Assembly (NCBI RefSeq): GCF_013410375.1 | Contig: NZ_JACCFL010000001.1 | Span: forward strand, 3,968,001 to 4,032,000 | Length of the DNA: 64,000 bases | From: Leifsonia shinshuensis | GTDB lineage: Bacteria > Actinomycetota > Actinomycetes > Actinomycetales > Microbacteriaceae | Direction of reading: 5' to 3' | Shown: positions 34,179 through 42,683 of the stretch, in pieces | Position numbering within the stretch: position 1 is the stretch's first letter | How the letters are laid out: every line of letters starts with the position of its first letter | The notes under the pieces: generated by a model | Seen by the model: the letters and a program-made list of their open reading frames with translations, nothing else | The model's database searches: none | Told to the model about the DNA's origin: nothing | Made by a program: the position numbers and the translations under genes

Positions 34179-34839
34179 GCGCCGTCTCCGTTCCCGCGGT
34201 CAGCTCCGCCGGGATCGCGAGCGGGGCGCCTGTCGCCTCCACGACGTCGTCGATCGTGACGCCCGGCGCGACCTCGCGCAGCACGAGGCCGTCGTCAGTG
34301 ACGTCGATCACGGCGAGGTCGGTGATGATCCGGTCGACGCAGCCGCGGCCAGTCAACGGGAGGGTGCACTGCTCGACCAGCTTGGCCGAGCCGTCCTTGG
34401 CGACGTGCTCCATGACCACGATGACGCGCTCGGCGCCGTTGACGAGGTCCATCGCCCCGCCCATCCCCTTGACCATCTTGCCGGGGACCGCCCAGTTGGC
34501 GATGTCGCCGCCGGCCGAGACCTGCATGGCCCCGAGGACCGCGGTGGCGATGCGGCCGCCGCGGATCATCCCGAAGCTCGCGGCCGAGTCGAAGTAGCTC
34601 GCGCCGGGCAGCACGGTCACCGTCTCCTTGCCCGCGTTGATGAGCTTGGGATCCTCTTCGCCCTCCCACGGATACGGCCCGACGCCCAATATGCCGTTCT
34701 CGGAATGCAGCACGACGTGCACGCCGCCGGGCAGGTGGTTCGGGATGAGCGTGGGGAGGCCGATACCCAGGTTCACGTAGGAGCCGTCCTCCAGTTCGAG
34801 GGCGGCGCGGGCGGCCATCTCGTCGCGGGTGCGGGGCAT
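34171..34839 (-). CDS. pcaJ: 3-oxoadipate CoA-transferase subunit B
   Basis: A 222-residue beta subunit of the heteromeric succinyl-CoA:3-oxoadipate CoA-transferase. The active-site glutamate lies in SENGILG near residue 47, after [17 protein letters not shown]. The Gly-rich [19 protein letters not shown] segment is characteristic of family I transferases. It follows pcaI with a one-base gap and overlaps pcaF. Together with PcaI it activates 3-oxoadipate with CoA from succinyl-CoA in the cytosol. Confidence 0.92.
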   Translation of the reverse strand: MPRTRDEMAARAALELEDGSYVNLGIGLPTLIPNHLPGGVHVVLHSENGILGVGPYPWEGEEDPKLINAGKETVTVLPGASYFDSAASFGMIRGGRIATAVLGAMQVSAGGDIANWAVPGKMVKGMGGAMDLVNGAERVIVVMEHVAKDGSAKLVEQCTLPLTGRGCVDRIITDLAVIDVTDDGLVLREVAPGVTIDDVVEATGAPLAIPAELTAGTETAHA

Positions 34840-34840
34840 G

Positions 34841-35635
34841 TCAGTTCCCTTCCGGGGCGCTGGTGGGGCGGGCGCGCACGGTGACCTTCTCGATCGGGAG
34901 GTCGGCGGACTGCTCCGGGGTCAGCGCGATCACCCGGTCCACGTAGATGCCGGGCAGGTGGATGTCGTCGGGGCCGAGCACGCCCGGCTCCACCAGTTCG
35001 TCCACCTCCGCGATGGTGATGCGGCCGGCCATCCCGGCCAGCGGGTTGAAGTTGCGGGTCGACTTCTCGAAGCGCAGATTGCCGTGCCGGTCGCCCACGG
35101 CGGCACGGACCAGCCCGAAGTCGGTGCGGATCGCGGTCTCCAGCACGTACTCGCGGCTGCGGCCGAACACATCGAACGGGCGCAGCTCCTTCGGCGCGCT
35201 CTCCTCGGCCACCGAGCCGTCGGCGGCGTACCGGATCGGCATGCCGCCGTCGGACACCGCCGTGCCGGCGCCGGTCGCGGTGTAGAAGGCGGGGATGCCG
35301 ACGCCGCCGGCGCGCAGCCGCTCGGCCAGGGTGCCCTGCGGCGTCAGCTCGACCTCCACCTCGCCGCCGAGATACTGTCGGGCGAACTCCTTGTTCTCAC
35401 CGATGTAGCTGGCGATCACGCGGCGGATACGGCCCGCGGCGAGCAGCTCGCCCAGTCCCCAGCCGTCCACGCCGCAGTTGTTGGAGACGACCTCCAGGCC
35501 GCCGACGCCCCGCGCCAGCAGCGCCCGGATCGTGACGATCGGGACGCCGGACAGGCCGAAGCCGCCGACGGCGAGCGAGGCGCTGTCCGGGATGTCGGCG
35601 ACCGCGTCCGCAGCCGACGCGCACGTCTTATCCAT
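34841..35635 (-). CDS. pcaI: 3-oxoadipate CoA-transferase subunit A
   Basis: A 264-residue alpha subunit. The family oxyanion/CoA motif GGFGLSGVP lies near residue 24, followed by [17 protein letters not shown] and the loop [43 protein letters not shown] in two parts. ATG 35635 overlaps the end of pcaL by 8 bases. The subunit is slightly longer than typical at its C-terminus ([11 protein letters not shown]). It works with PcaJ. Confidence 0.92.
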   Translation of the reverse strand: MDKTCASAADAVADIPDSASLAVGGFGLSGVPIVTIRALLARGVGGLEVVSNNCGVDGWGLGELLAAGRIRRVIASYIGENKEFARQYLGGEVEVELTPQGTLAERLRAGGVGIPAFYTATGAGTAVSDGGMPIRYAADGSVAEESAPKELRPFDVFGRSREYVLETAIRTDFGLVRAAVGDRHGNLRFEKSTRNFNPLAGMAGRITIAEVDELVEPGVLGPDDIHLPGIYVDRVIALTPEQSADLPIEKVTVRARPTSAPEGN

Positions 35636-36812
35636 CTGTTTCCTCCGTGAAGATGTCCCGCATGATCGCGAGGGCCCCGTTGGCGGCGGGCAACCCGGCA
35701 TACAGGGCGGTGTGGTGGATGACCTCCGCAATCTCGGTGCGGGTCAGGCCGTTGCGCAGGGCCGCGCGGATGTGCATCCTGAGCTCGTTCTCGTGCCCGC
35801 CGGTCACCAGGCTGGCGAGGGTGGCGATCGATCGCTGCTGCCGGGTCAGCTGCGGCCGCGCCCACACCTCGCCCCACGCGTAACGGGTGATGAAGTCCTG
35901 GAAGTCGGCGGTCTCCGGCGTGATCGCGGCGGTCGCCCGGTCGACGTGCGCGTCGCCGAGCACCGCGCGGCGCACGCGCATGCCGCGCGCGGCGACCGGC
36001 TCCCGCTCCGCCGTGTCGCCGGTGCGCGCGAACAGCGCCGTCAGGAGCGCCGCGGTCTCGGCGGGGTCCTCGAGCGGGACGAGGTGGCCGGCATGCGCGA
36101 GGTCGACGAACCGCGCGTCGGGGAGGGCCGCGGCGAGCTCCGCCATCGACGCGGAGGTCGCGACCTGGTCGTGCGAGCCCGCGACGATGAGCGCCGGGGT
36201 GCGCACGCCGGCGAGCACGTCGCGCCGGTCGAATCCGCCGAGTGCCTCGCAGCAGAGCGCGTACGACTCGTCGTCCACGTCGAGCAGCGTCCGGAGCGCG
36301 CGGCCGCCGGGCCCGTCGGGGTGTGCGTCCAGGTAGCCCGGCGCGAACCATCGCTGGGCACTGCCTGCCACCACCGAGGCGGTGCCGGAGGCGCGCACCT
36401 GCGCGGCGCGGTCGGCCCAGCCCTCCGGCGTGCCGATGCGCGCTCCCGAGCAGAACATCGCCAGGCTGCGCACCCGCTCCGGGGCGGCGAGGGCCACCTC
36501 CAGCGCGATCGCGCCGCCGAGCGAGTCGCCCGCGACGTCGAAGGCGCCGCCGCCGACCTCGTCGACGAGCGCCAGCACGCCCTGGGCGAGCTCGGCCATC
36601 GTGAACGGCTCGTGCGTGGCCGGGGACGCGCCGTGGCCGGGGACGTCGACGCGCAGGATCCGCGGGGACCCGGCAGCTCCGGACAGCCGCGCCACCACGC
36701 CGTCCCACAGCTCGGTCGTCGTGCCGAGGGAGGGCAGCAGCACCAGGAGGCGCGACGTGGCGGCCGACGGGGAGGCGGCGGTCATCGAGCCGCGCAGGCG
36801 GGGAACGGTCAC
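35628..36812 (-). CDS. pcaL: Fused 3-oxoadipate enol-lactonase/4-carboxymuconolactone decarboxylase
   Basis: A 394-residue two-domain enzyme. Residues 20-265 are an alpha/beta hydrolase (PcaD) with nucleophile S97 in GDSLGG, an acid residue in IVAGSHDQVA and His in AHAGHLVPLED. Residues about 275-394 are a carboxymuconolactone decarboxylase (PcaC) with ATLASLVTGGHENELRMHI and VIHHTALYAGLPAANGA carrying the His/Glu active residues. The decarboxylase product is passed to the lactonase in the same chain. This fusion is the usual actinobacterial form. It overlaps pcaB by four bases (ATGA). Confidence 0.94.
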   Translation of the reverse strand: MTVPRLRGSMTAASPSAATSRLLVLLPSLGTTTELWDGVVARLSGAAGSPRILRVDVPGHGASPATHEPFTMAELAQGVLALVDEVGGGAFDVAGDSLGGAIALEVALAAPERVRSLAMFCSGARIGTPEGWADRAAQVRASGTASVVAGSAQRWFAPGYLDAHPDGPGGRALRTLLDVDDESYALCCEALGGFDRRDVLAGVRTPALIVAGSHDQVATSASMAELAAALPDARFVDLAHAGHLVPLEDPAETAALLTALFARTGDTAEREPVAARGMRVRRAVLGDAHVDRATAAITPETADFQDFITRYAWGEVWARPQLTRQQRSIATLASLVTGGHENELRMHIRAALRNGLTRTEIAEVIHHTALYAGLPAANGALAIMRDIFTEETDG

Positions 36813-37975
36813 GGGATCACCTCTCGGTCGTCTCGGTCCTGCGCCGTGCGGGCCCGGTAGCGTGCGACGGCGGCGTCGGCGACGTCGCCCGCAGCAGCCA
36901 GGTCGTCGGCGTCGGCGTCGACTCCGGTCCCGGCGTTGTCCGCGACCACCAGGTCACCGACCGCGTGCGCGAGCACCTCCGCGCTCTCGACCGCGATGCG
37001 GAGCAGCCCGCGCCAGGCCTGCCACTCGGCGTGCCACTCCCCTGCGGGGCGCGCGTCCGAGCTCAACGCGGCCGTATGGATCGTGGCGAGCAGGCCGGGG
37101 GCGCGGAGGCCGTTCGCGGTGAGCAGCACGGCGTCGACCGGGTTCTTCTTGTGCGGCATCGCCGACGACCCGCCGCCGGTCGCCGGGAGCAGCACGCCGT
37201 CCCTCGCGGCCAGCGCGAGGTCGCGGCCGATCCGGCCGGCCACGGCGGCGACGAGTGCGGCGCCGTCCGCGACGGCCAGCACCGGGGTGCGCTCGGTGTG
37301 CCAGGCACGGCCGGGATCGGTGAGCCCGAGGCGGGCGGCGAGCGCGGCGCGGAGGTCCCTGGGCGCGTCGGAACGGGCGGCGAGCCGGCCGAACGCGGCC
37401 CCGGTCCCGACGGCGCCGCCGAGTTGGACGGGGAAGTCGAGGCGGTCGAGCGTCTCGAGCGCGGACACCACCGCGTCCAGCCAGGACCCCACGAATGCTC
37501 CGAGCGTCGACGGCTCCGCGGGCTGGGACAGCGTGCGGACCAGCAGCGGCGTCGAGCGCGACGCAGCGGCACGGGCGGCGAGCTCCGCCGCGGCGGCCGC
37601 CAGCGCGTCGCGGGCGCGGGAGAGCGCGTCCCGGGAGACCAGCATCAGCGCCGAGTCGACGATGTCCTGGCTGGTCGCGCCGCGATGGACCCGCTCCGCC
37701 TCCGCTCCCGCCTGCGCGCGCAACTGCGCGACCAGCGCGATGACCGGCACGCCCGCATCGCGCGCTCCCGCCGTGAGTCGTTCGCGGTCGATCGCGTCCG
37801 GGTCGAAGGCGAGCGCTGCGTACCCGGGCCGGGCCGCCCTGCCGTCGAGCTCGTCCCAGGCTCCGGCCAGGGCCTCCTCGACGCGGACCAGGGCGGCCAG
37901 CACACGATCGTCGCCGGCCGGAACACCCACTGAGCCGGCCGGCTCGAGGAGACCCCAGTCGAAGGGTTCAGCCAC
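36809..37975 (-). CDS. pcaB: 3-carboxy-cis,cis-muconate cycloisomerase
   Basis: A 388-residue member of the fumarase/aspartase superfamily that lactonises 3-carboxymuconate to 4-carboxymuconolactone. The superfamily signature GGSSAMPHKKNP is near residue 265, VHRGATSQDIVDSALML near 95-111 provides the substrate-binding TS, and RTLSQPAEPSTLGAF carries the second region. It is somewhat shorter than many PcaB proteins (about 450), lacking part of the C-terminal domain. Start overlaps pcaG by 8 bases. Confidence 0.92.
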   Translation of the reverse strand: MAEPFDWGLLEPAGSVGVPAGDDRVLAALVRVEEALAGAWDELDGRAARPGYAALAFDPDAIDRERLTAGARDAGVPVIALVAQLRAQAGAEAERVHRGATSQDIVDSALMLVSRDALSRARDALAAAAAELAARAAASRSTPLLVRTLSQPAEPSTLGAFVGSWLDAVVSALETLDRLDFPVQLGGAVGTGAAFGRLAARSDAPRDLRAALAARLGLTDPGRAWHTERTPVLAVADGAALVAAVAGRIGRDLALAARDGVLLPATGGGSSAMPHKKNPVDAVLLTANGLRAPGLLATIHTAALSSDARPAGEWHAEWQAWRGLLRIAVESAEVLAHAVGDLVVADNAGTGVDADADDLAAAGDVADAAVARYRARTAQDRDDREVIP

Positions 37976-38531
37976 GCCCGTCTCCCACGAAGTCGAGGAA
38001 GACGGTCTCGCCCTCGCCCTGGAGCCGGATGTCGAAGCGGTAGCTGCCGTCGCCGTCCGGCGTCGCGATCAGGGTGCTCCGCCGCTCCTCCGGCACGCTT
38101 GCCAGGAACGGGTCGCCGTCCTCCAGGTAGGCGCGCGTGAAGAGGTGATGCAGCAGGCCGCGGGCGAACACGGTCACCAGCAGGTACGGCGCGCGCCCCG
38201 GGGACGGAGCGCCCGGCCGCACCGTCGTGAACGAGTAGTGCCCGGCCCGGTCGACCGCGGCGCGCCCGAAGCCGGTGACGGTGTAGCCGTCGCGCTGCAG
38301 GCTGCCCCGGCGGGCGATGGGCGTCCCGTCCTCGTCGGCGCCCCAGAGCTCGAGGATCGCGTCGGGAACCGGCTCGCCGTCGCCGTCGAGGACCGTGCCG
38401 TGCAGGCGGATCGCGCCCTCCCGCCACGGCGGCGCGACCTCGGGACCGCCGTCGTAGGGCAGCGCGTAGCCGAAGAACGGCCCGACGGTCTGCGACGGGG
38501 TCTGGAGATACTGCTCGTGCTGTTCAGGCAT
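37968..38531 (-). CDS. pcaG: Protocatechuate 3,4-dioxygenase alpha subunit
   Basis: A 187-residue intradiol dioxygenase subunit of the beta-sandwich type. PSQTVGPFFGYALP at the N-terminus contributes substrate contacts, and GTVLDGDGEPVPDAILELWGADEDG is the family core. The iron ligands are carried by PcaH, as expected for an alpha subunit. It overlaps both pcaH and pcaB by 8 bases. With PcaH it forms the iron(III) enzyme that opens the ring of protocatechuate between the two hydroxyls. Confidence 0.93.
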   Translation of the reverse strand: MPEQHEQYLQTPSQTVGPFFGYALPYDGGPEVAPPWREGAIRLHGTVLDGDGEPVPDAILELWGADEDGTPIARRGSLQRDGYTVTGFGRAAVDRAGHYSFTTVRPGAPSPGRAPYLLVTVFARGLLHHLFTRAYLEDGDPFLASVPEERRSTLIATPDGDGSYRFDIRLQGEGETVFLDFVGDGRG

Positions 38532-39303
38532 GCTCGCCCTCCTCCGGCTCCATCCAGGTCGCCTTCCCGCCGGTCAGGACGATGTCCCACCGGTAGCCGA
38601 GCGCCCACTCCGGCTCGCTCACGTCGTGATCGTACGTGGCGATCAGCCGCTCGCGCGCGGCCGGATCGGCGATCGACTGGAAGATCGGGTCGAGCGCGAA
38701 CAGCGGGTCGCTCGGGAAGTACATCTGCGTCACGAGCCGCTGCGTGAACTGCGAGCCGAACAGCGAGAAGTGGATGTGCGCGGGCCGCCAGGCGTTGCGG
38801 TGGTTGCGCCACGGGTACGGTCCCGGCTTGATGGTCACGAACCGGTACGAGCCGTCGTCCCCCGTGATCGCGCGGCCGACGCCGGTGAAGTTCGGGTCGA
38901 GCGGGGCGGGATGCTGGTCGCGCTTGTGCACGTAGCGGCCGGACGAGTTCGCCTGCCAGATCTCCACGAGCTGGTTGCGCACCGGCCGTCCTTCGCCGTC
39001 GAGCACCCGGCCGGTCACGATGATGCGCTCGCCGAGCGGCTCGCCGCTGTGCTGGATGGTGAGGTCGCTCTCCTCCGCCGCGACGTCGGAGTGCCCGAAC
39101 GCCGGCGAGACGAGCTCGATCTCCTCCGGGTCCGCCCGCACCAACTCGTGGGTGGGGTGCCGCAGCCGCGAGCTGCGGTACGGTCCGAAGTCGCGCAGCG
39201 GATGCACAGGCAGGGGACCCGCCGCGGCGGCTGCGGCGTGCGCGGCCGCGATCTCCGCGGTGATCTGGTTCTGCGTCGGTTCGTTCGTGGCTTCAGCGCT
39301 CAT
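38524..39303 (-). CDS. pcaH: Protocatechuate 3,4-dioxygenase beta subunit
   Basis: A 259-residue catalytic subunit. It carries the non-heme Fe(III) ligands: Tyr in SSGRYVHKRD, Tyr in GPYPWRNH and the two His of RPAHIHFSLFG. Core segment GRVLDGEGRPVRNQLVEIWQAN identifies the intradiol family. ATG 39303 is chosen at the conserved MSAEA; sequence upstream in frame is not conserved. It lies 8 bases after pobA, so hydroxylation and ring cleavage are made from one mRNA. Confidence 0.94.
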   Translation of the reverse strand: MSAEATNEPTQNQITAEIAAAHAAAAAAGPLPVHPLRDFGPYRSSRLRHPTHELVRADPEEIELVSPAFGHSDVAAEESDLTIQHSGEPLGERIIVTGRVLDGEGRPVRNQLVEIWQANSSGRYVHKRDQHPAPLDPNFTGVGRAITGDDGSYRFVTIKPGPYPWRNHRNAWRPAHIHFSLFGSQFTQRLVTQMYFPSDPLFALDPIFQSIADPAARERLIATYDHDVSEPEWALGYRWDIVLTGGKATWMEPEEGEHA

Positions 39304-39311
39304 CGCATACC

Positions 39312-40481
39312 TCAGAAGGGAAGGCCGGCGTACTGCTCGGCGAGAGCCGCCTGAGCGTGACGCGATCCGGTGGTGTACTCCAGCTGACCGAGCTGGCTGC
39401 GGTAGCGGAAGGCGCGGGCGGCCTCGTCCGCGACCTCGCGGTGGACGTGCAGCATCTCCGTCATCCACTGCGAGAACTGCTGCACCTTCCACTGGCGGGC
39501 GAGGGCGGAGTCGCTGTAGCGCTTCAGGAGCGCGTCGTCGCCGCGGAAGTGCGCGGCCAGCGAGCGCCCGAGCAGCGCGACGTCGGCGATCGCCGAGTTG
39601 AGGCCCTTCGCGCCGGTCGGCGGGACGATGTGCCCGGCGTCGCCGACGAGGAAGAGGCGCCCGTGCTCCAGCGTGGAGGCCACGAAGCTACGCATCGGCG
39701 TGATGGACTTCTCGGTGATCGCGCCCTCGCGCAGCGTCCAGCCGGGCACGCCGAGGCGGGTCTGCAGCGCCTCCCAGATCCGCTCGTCCGACCAGTCGTC
39801 GACCGACTCGCCGGGATCGACCTGCAGGTAGAGGCGCGAGACCTCCCGGGAGCGCATCGAGTGCATCGCGAAGCCATCCGGGTGCAGCGCGTAGATGAGG
39901 TCGTCCGTCGAGGGCGCCACGTCGGCGAGGATGCCGAGCCACGCATAGGGGTAGCTGCGCTCGAGGGCCTGGACGCCGGGGATCGCCGGGCGGCAGACGC
40001 CGTGGTAGCCATCGGCGCCGACGACGATGTCGCAATCGATGCGCTCGCCCTCCGGTCCGCCGATCGTGACGAAGGGCGCGTCGGTGTCGATGTCGTGCGG
40101 CGTGACGCCGTCGACCTCGAAGCGGACGTCGGAGCCGATGCGGTGGTGCTCGGCGAGCAGGTGCCGCACCAGCGCCTGCTGGCCGTACACGGTGACGGTG
40201 CGGCCGACGAGGTCGACGAAGTCGAGGTGGTGGCGCTCGCCCTCGTACTGCAGGTAGATGCCGTGGTGGGTCAGACCGCGCGCGGCGAGGTCGGCATCGA
40301 GGCCGAGCTCGCGAAGGATGTCGACGGAGCCCTGCTCCAGGACACCGGCGCGCACGCGGCCGAGCACGTACTCGCGGCTCTTCTGCTCGAGGATGACGAA
40401 ACCGACTCCCGCTCGTCGGAGGATGTGGCCGAGCAGGAGTCCCGCGGGCCCGGCCCCGATGATGGCGACCTGGGTTCGCAT
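39312..40481 (-). CDS. pobA: 4-hydroxybenzoate 3-monooxygenase
   Basis: A 389-residue FAD flavoprotein that turns 4-hydroxybenzoate into protocatechuate using NAD(P)H and O2. Motifs: N-terminal dinucleotide site IIGAGPAGLLLG, the class A hydroxylase DG motif VVGADGYHGVCR and the FAD-ribityl GDAGHIVPPTGAKGLN. The substrate-binding Tyr/Ser/Arg region around residues 200-222 reads IYALHPDGFAMHSMRSREVSR, given here in context of the family. ATG 40481 has GAGAGGCGGAA upstream. It is the first gene of the pca operon, 70 bases downstream of a probable IclR site. Confidence 0.95.
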   Translation of the reverse strand: MRTQVAIIGAGPAGLLLGHILRRAGVGFVILEQKSREYVLGRVRAGVLEQGSVDILRELGLDADLAARGLTHHGIYLQYEGERHHLDFVDLVGRTVTVYGQQALVRHLLAEHHRIGSDVRFEVDGVTPHDIDTDAPFVTIGGPEGERIDCDIVVGADGYHGVCRPAIPGVQALERSYPYAWLGILADVAPSTDDLIYALHPDGFAMHSMRSREVSRLYLQVDPGESVDDWSDERIWEALQTRLGVPGWTLREGAITEKSITPMRSFVASTLEHGRLFLVGDAGHIVPPTGAKGLNSAIADVALLGRSLAAHFRGDDALLKRYSDSALARQWKVQQFSQWMTEMLHVHREVADEAARAFRYRSQLGQLEYTTGSRHAQAALAEQYAGLPF

Positions 40482-40550
40482 GTTCCGCCTCTCGCGTCGG
40501 TGGGAAGGTCGTCCCATCCTCGGCGAAGTGCGGTGGCGTGAGGACGGGGT

Positions 40551-40565
40551 TTCCATTCAGTGGAA
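40551..40565. promoter_or_regulatory. Probable operator of the pob/pca IclR regulator
   Basis: TTCCA and TGGAA flank TTCAG, a perfect 5-bp inverted repeat extended to TTTCCA on one side. It lies 70 bases upstream of pobA and 46 bases past the IclR stop. IclR-family sites often have TTCCA/TGGAA half-sites of this kind. Confidence 0.6.
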
Positions 40566-40570
40566 GCCTT

Positions 40571-40606
40571 TCCCTCTCGAGATCACCCTTCCTCTGGAGA
40601 TCACCC
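40571..40606. repeat. Two tandem 18-bp direct repeats upstream of pobA
   Basis: TCCCTCTCGAGATCACCC (40571-40588) and TTCCTCTGGAGATCACCC (40589-40606) match at 16 of 18 positions. They sit between the IclR stop and the palindrome at 40551-40565. They may be a second set of regulator sites for the pobA promoter or a simple local duplication. Confidence 0.55.
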
Positions 40607-40610
40607 GCCG

Positions 40611-41369
40611 CTACTCGAAGTCGGAGCCGAGTGCGGCGGAGATGCCGCGCGCCGCCATCCGCACGCCGAACGCGAACTGCGGCTCGGCCGCCCGGTCGGC
40701 GTGCGCGATGATCGACACCGCCGCGACGACGTCCCCCGTCGCGTCCCGGACCGGCGCCGCGACCGAGAACGCGCCCTGCGTCAGCTCCTCGACCGACTGC
40801 GAGACGCCTGTCGCACGGATGCTGGCGAGCCGGGCCCGCAGCTCCTTCTCGCGGGTGAGCGTGTTCGGCTGGAACTTGCGCGGGCGCTCGGCGAGCAGGT
40901 CGGTCAGCGTGCCGTCCGGCGCGTACGCCAGCAGGACGAGGCCGACTCCCGTGGCGTGCAGCGGAAGCCGCGACCCGACGTCGCTGATCACCCGCACGGC
41001 GCCGGGGCCGGACAGCCGCTCCAGGTAGACCGCGCCGAGCCCGTCGCGCACGGCGAGGTGCACGTGCTCGCCCGTGGCCTCCAGGAGGTCCTGGAGGTAG
41101 GGCATGGCGGCGTCGCGGAGCCGGCGCGCGGTCGGCTGCCGCACGCCCAGCCGCCACAGCTTGATGCCGACCCGGTAGCGGCCGTCGTCTCCGCGCACCA
41201 GCCCGCCCCAGGAGACCCACTCGGCCAGGAGCCGGTGCGTCGTGGAGACGGGGAGGCGGGCGCGGCGGGCGATCTCGCTGAGGGTCAGCTCGTCGCCGCG
41301 CTCGAACGCATCGGCGATCGCGAAGACGCGTTCCGCGACACTGCGGTCGTCCTGAGCTCCACCGGCCAT
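40611..41369 (-). CDS. IclR family regulator of the pob/pca genes
   Basis: A 252-residue regulator. The N-terminal winged helix covers about 10-75 (LTLSEIARRARLPVSTTHRLLAEW); the C-terminal GAF-like effector domain (about 85-245) has the family segments EHVHLAVRDGLGAVYLERLSG and LPLHATGVGLVLLA. IclR proteins such as PcaR, PcaU and PobR control these pathways elsewhere, binding beta-ketoadipate, protocatechuate or 4-hydroxybenzoate. Being directly upstream of pobA in the same direction supports that role; which metabolite it senses, and whether it activates or represses, cannot be told. Confidence 0.88.
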   Translation of the reverse strand: MAGGAQDDRSVAERVFAIADAFERGDELTLSEIARRARLPVSTTHRLLAEWVSWGGLVRGDDGRYRVGIKLWRLGVRQPTARRLRDAAMPYLQDLLEATGEHVHLAVRDGLGAVYLERLSGPGAVRVISDVGSRLPLHATGVGLVLLAYAPDGTLTDLLAERPRKFQPNTLTREKELRARLASIRATGVSQSVEELTQGAFSVAAPVRDATGDVVAAVSIIAHADRAAEPQFAFGVRMAARGISAALGSDFE

Positions 41370-41375
41370 GCGGTC

Positions 41376-41381
41376 AGCTTA
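41376..41381 (-). promoter_or_regulatory. -10 element of the IclR gene
   Basis: TAAGCT on the minus strand ends 6 bases before ATG 41369 without a ribosome-binding site, suggesting a leaderless mRNA. Confidence 0.45.
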
Positions 41382-41401
41382 GGGCCGCGGCACCGGGCTT
41401 G

Positions 41402-41428
41402 ATATGTAGGTTTTTTCCTACGTATACT
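41402..41428 (+). promoter_or_regulatory. ArsR-type operator overlapping the VOC-gene promoter
   Basis: ATATGTAGG and CCTACGTAT (8 of 9 pairs complementary) surround a run of six T. The right arm runs into TATACT (41423-41428), a -10 box 6 bases before ATG 41435. A repressor bound here would cover the promoter; the ArsR protein encoded as the second gene of this operon is the obvious candidate. Confidence 0.65.
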
Positions 41429-41434
41429 CGGCGC

Positions 41435-41812
41435 ATGACCAGTTCGATCCCCGCGCTCCGCATCCAGACCGTGACCATCCCCGTCGCCGACCAGGAGCGG
41501 TCGCTGGCGTTCTACCGCGACGTGCTCGGCTTCGAGGTCCGCGCCGACGCCTCCTTCGGCGACAGCCGCTGGCTCGCGGTCGCGCCCGCCGGCAGCGGCG
41601 TCGACTTCACGCTGCACCCGCCGTTCCCCGGCCAGGCGGCCCCCGGCTGGCAGCAGGGCATCGTGCTGCACACCGACGACATCGCCGGCGTCGTCGCCGC
41701 CCTCCGCGCCGCCTCGGTGGAGGTCGCCGACCCCGAGCAGGTCGGCTGGGGCGTCCAGACGCAGTTCAGCGACCCCGACGGCAACGGGTTCGTGCTGCTC
41801 CAGCAGGGCTGA
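41435..41812 (+). CDS. Glyoxalase/bleomycin-resistance (VOC) family protein
   Basis: A 125-residue single-module VOC protein: VTIPVADQERSLAFYRDVLGFEV at the start, a central GVDFTLHPP strand, IVLHTDDIAGVVAALRA and the C-terminal FSDPDGNGFVLLQQ, whose conserved E position is replaced by V. It may bind metal-chelated or hydrophobic toxic compounds. The ATG is 6 bases after a -10 box (leaderless). It heads an operon with ArsR and AHSA1-type genes, a combination seen repeatedly in actinobacteria. Confidence 0.85.
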   Translation: MTSSIPALRIQTVTIPVADQERSLAFYRDVLGFEVRADASFGDSRWLAVAPAGSGVDFTLHPPFPGQAAPGWQQGIVLHTDDIAGVVAALRAASVEVADPEQVGWGVQTQFSDPDGNGFVLLQQG

Positions 41813-41813
41813 C

Positions 41814-42242
41814 GTGCCGACCAGGGCGAAGGACTCGGCGGCCGATCAGCTGTTCGGCGCGCTGGCCAACCCCACCCGGCGCGACATCCTCGACCTCCTG
41901 CTCGACGGCGAGCGCAGCGCGGGCGAGATCGCGGCGCGGTTCGCCATGAGCCGGCCGTCGGTCTCCGAGCACCTGCGGGCCCTGCGGGACGCCGGCCTGG
42001 TCGCCGAGCGTGCCGCCGGGCGGCAGGTGTTCTACGCGCTGGTCCCGGAGCCGTGGACCGAGCTGCGGGACTGGCTGGCGCCGCACGAGCGGTTCTGGCG
42101 CGAGCGGATGCGCCGCCTCCGCGCGACGCTGGACGCGCTGCCGGACGACCAGGAGCCCGGCGCCGAGCCTCACGACCATTCCGCCGACGACCACTCCCCT
42201 GCCGACCAGTCCAGCCACGACCCCGAGACGGACCGCACATGA
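41814..42242 (+). CDS. ArsR family transcriptional regulator
   Basis: A 142-residue winged-helix protein: FGALANPTRRDILDLLLDGERSAGEIAARFAMSRPSVSEHLRALRDAGLVAERAAGRQVFYAL spans the complete HTH and wing, described here as three consecutive segments from about 13 to 75. No metal-binding cysteines are present, so it is probably not an arsenic or metal sensor. The C-terminal tail is Asp/His-rich (DHSADDHSPADQSSHD) and could bind metal weakly. GTG 41814 follows the VOC stop by one base, and its stop overlaps the next gene (ATGA). It belongs to the SdpR-like group paired with AHSA1 proteins. Confidence 0.88.
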   Translation: MPTRAKDSAADQLFGALANPTRRDILDLLLDGERSAGEIAARFAMSRPSVSEHLRALRDAGLVAERAAGRQVFYALVPEPWTELRDWLAPHERFWRERMRRLRATLDALPDDQEPGAEPHDHSADDHSPADQSSHDPETDRT

Positions 42243-42676
42243 CCGACCTGACCACCTTCGAGTTCGACGAGTTCCTCCCGCATCCGCCGGCGAAGGTCTG
42301 GCGCGTGCTGAGCGAGCCCGACCTCCTCGCCGGCTGGCTGATGCCGCACGACGGCTTCGCGCCGGTCGTCGGGACGCGATTCGCCTTCCGGACCGAGCCG
42401 GTGCCGCAGACCGGCTTCTCCGGCCTGGTCGACTGCGAAGTGCTGGAGGTCGCCCCCGGCCGGCTCCTGAGCATCTCGTGGTCGAGCGAGGGCACCGCGC
42501 TGGACACCGTCGTCACCTGGGAGCTCGTGCCGGAGGGCGACGGCACCCGCCTGCTCCTGACGCAGTCCGGCTTCGACCTGGACGACCCGGCGCAGGCCCG
42601 CGCGTTCCAGATCATGAACGGCGGCTGGCGCTCGCACATCTTCCGGCGGATGACGGCGGCGCTCGACGCGCTGTGA
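42239..42676 (+). CDS. AHSA1-type SRPBCC protein
   Basis: A 145-residue helix-grip protein of the Hsp90-activator-like group: FEFDEFLPHPPAKVWRVLSEPDLLAGWL at the N-terminus, GTRFAFRTEP, SISWSSEGTALDTVVTWEL and a C-terminal amphipathic helix. It overlaps the arsR gene by four bases, so the operon makes VOC, regulator and SRPBCC together. The ligand is unknown; operons of this type are thought to respond to small hydrophobic or electrophilic compounds, which is inference. Confidence 0.85.
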   Translation: MTDLTTFEFDEFLPHPPAKVWRVLSEPDLLAGWLMPHDGFAPVVGTRFAFRTEPVPQTGFSGLVDCEVLEVAPGRLLSISWSSEGTALDTVVTWELVPEGDGTRLLLTQSGFDLDDPAQARAFQIMNGGWRSHIFRRMTAALDAL

Positions 42677-42683
42677 GGGACGG

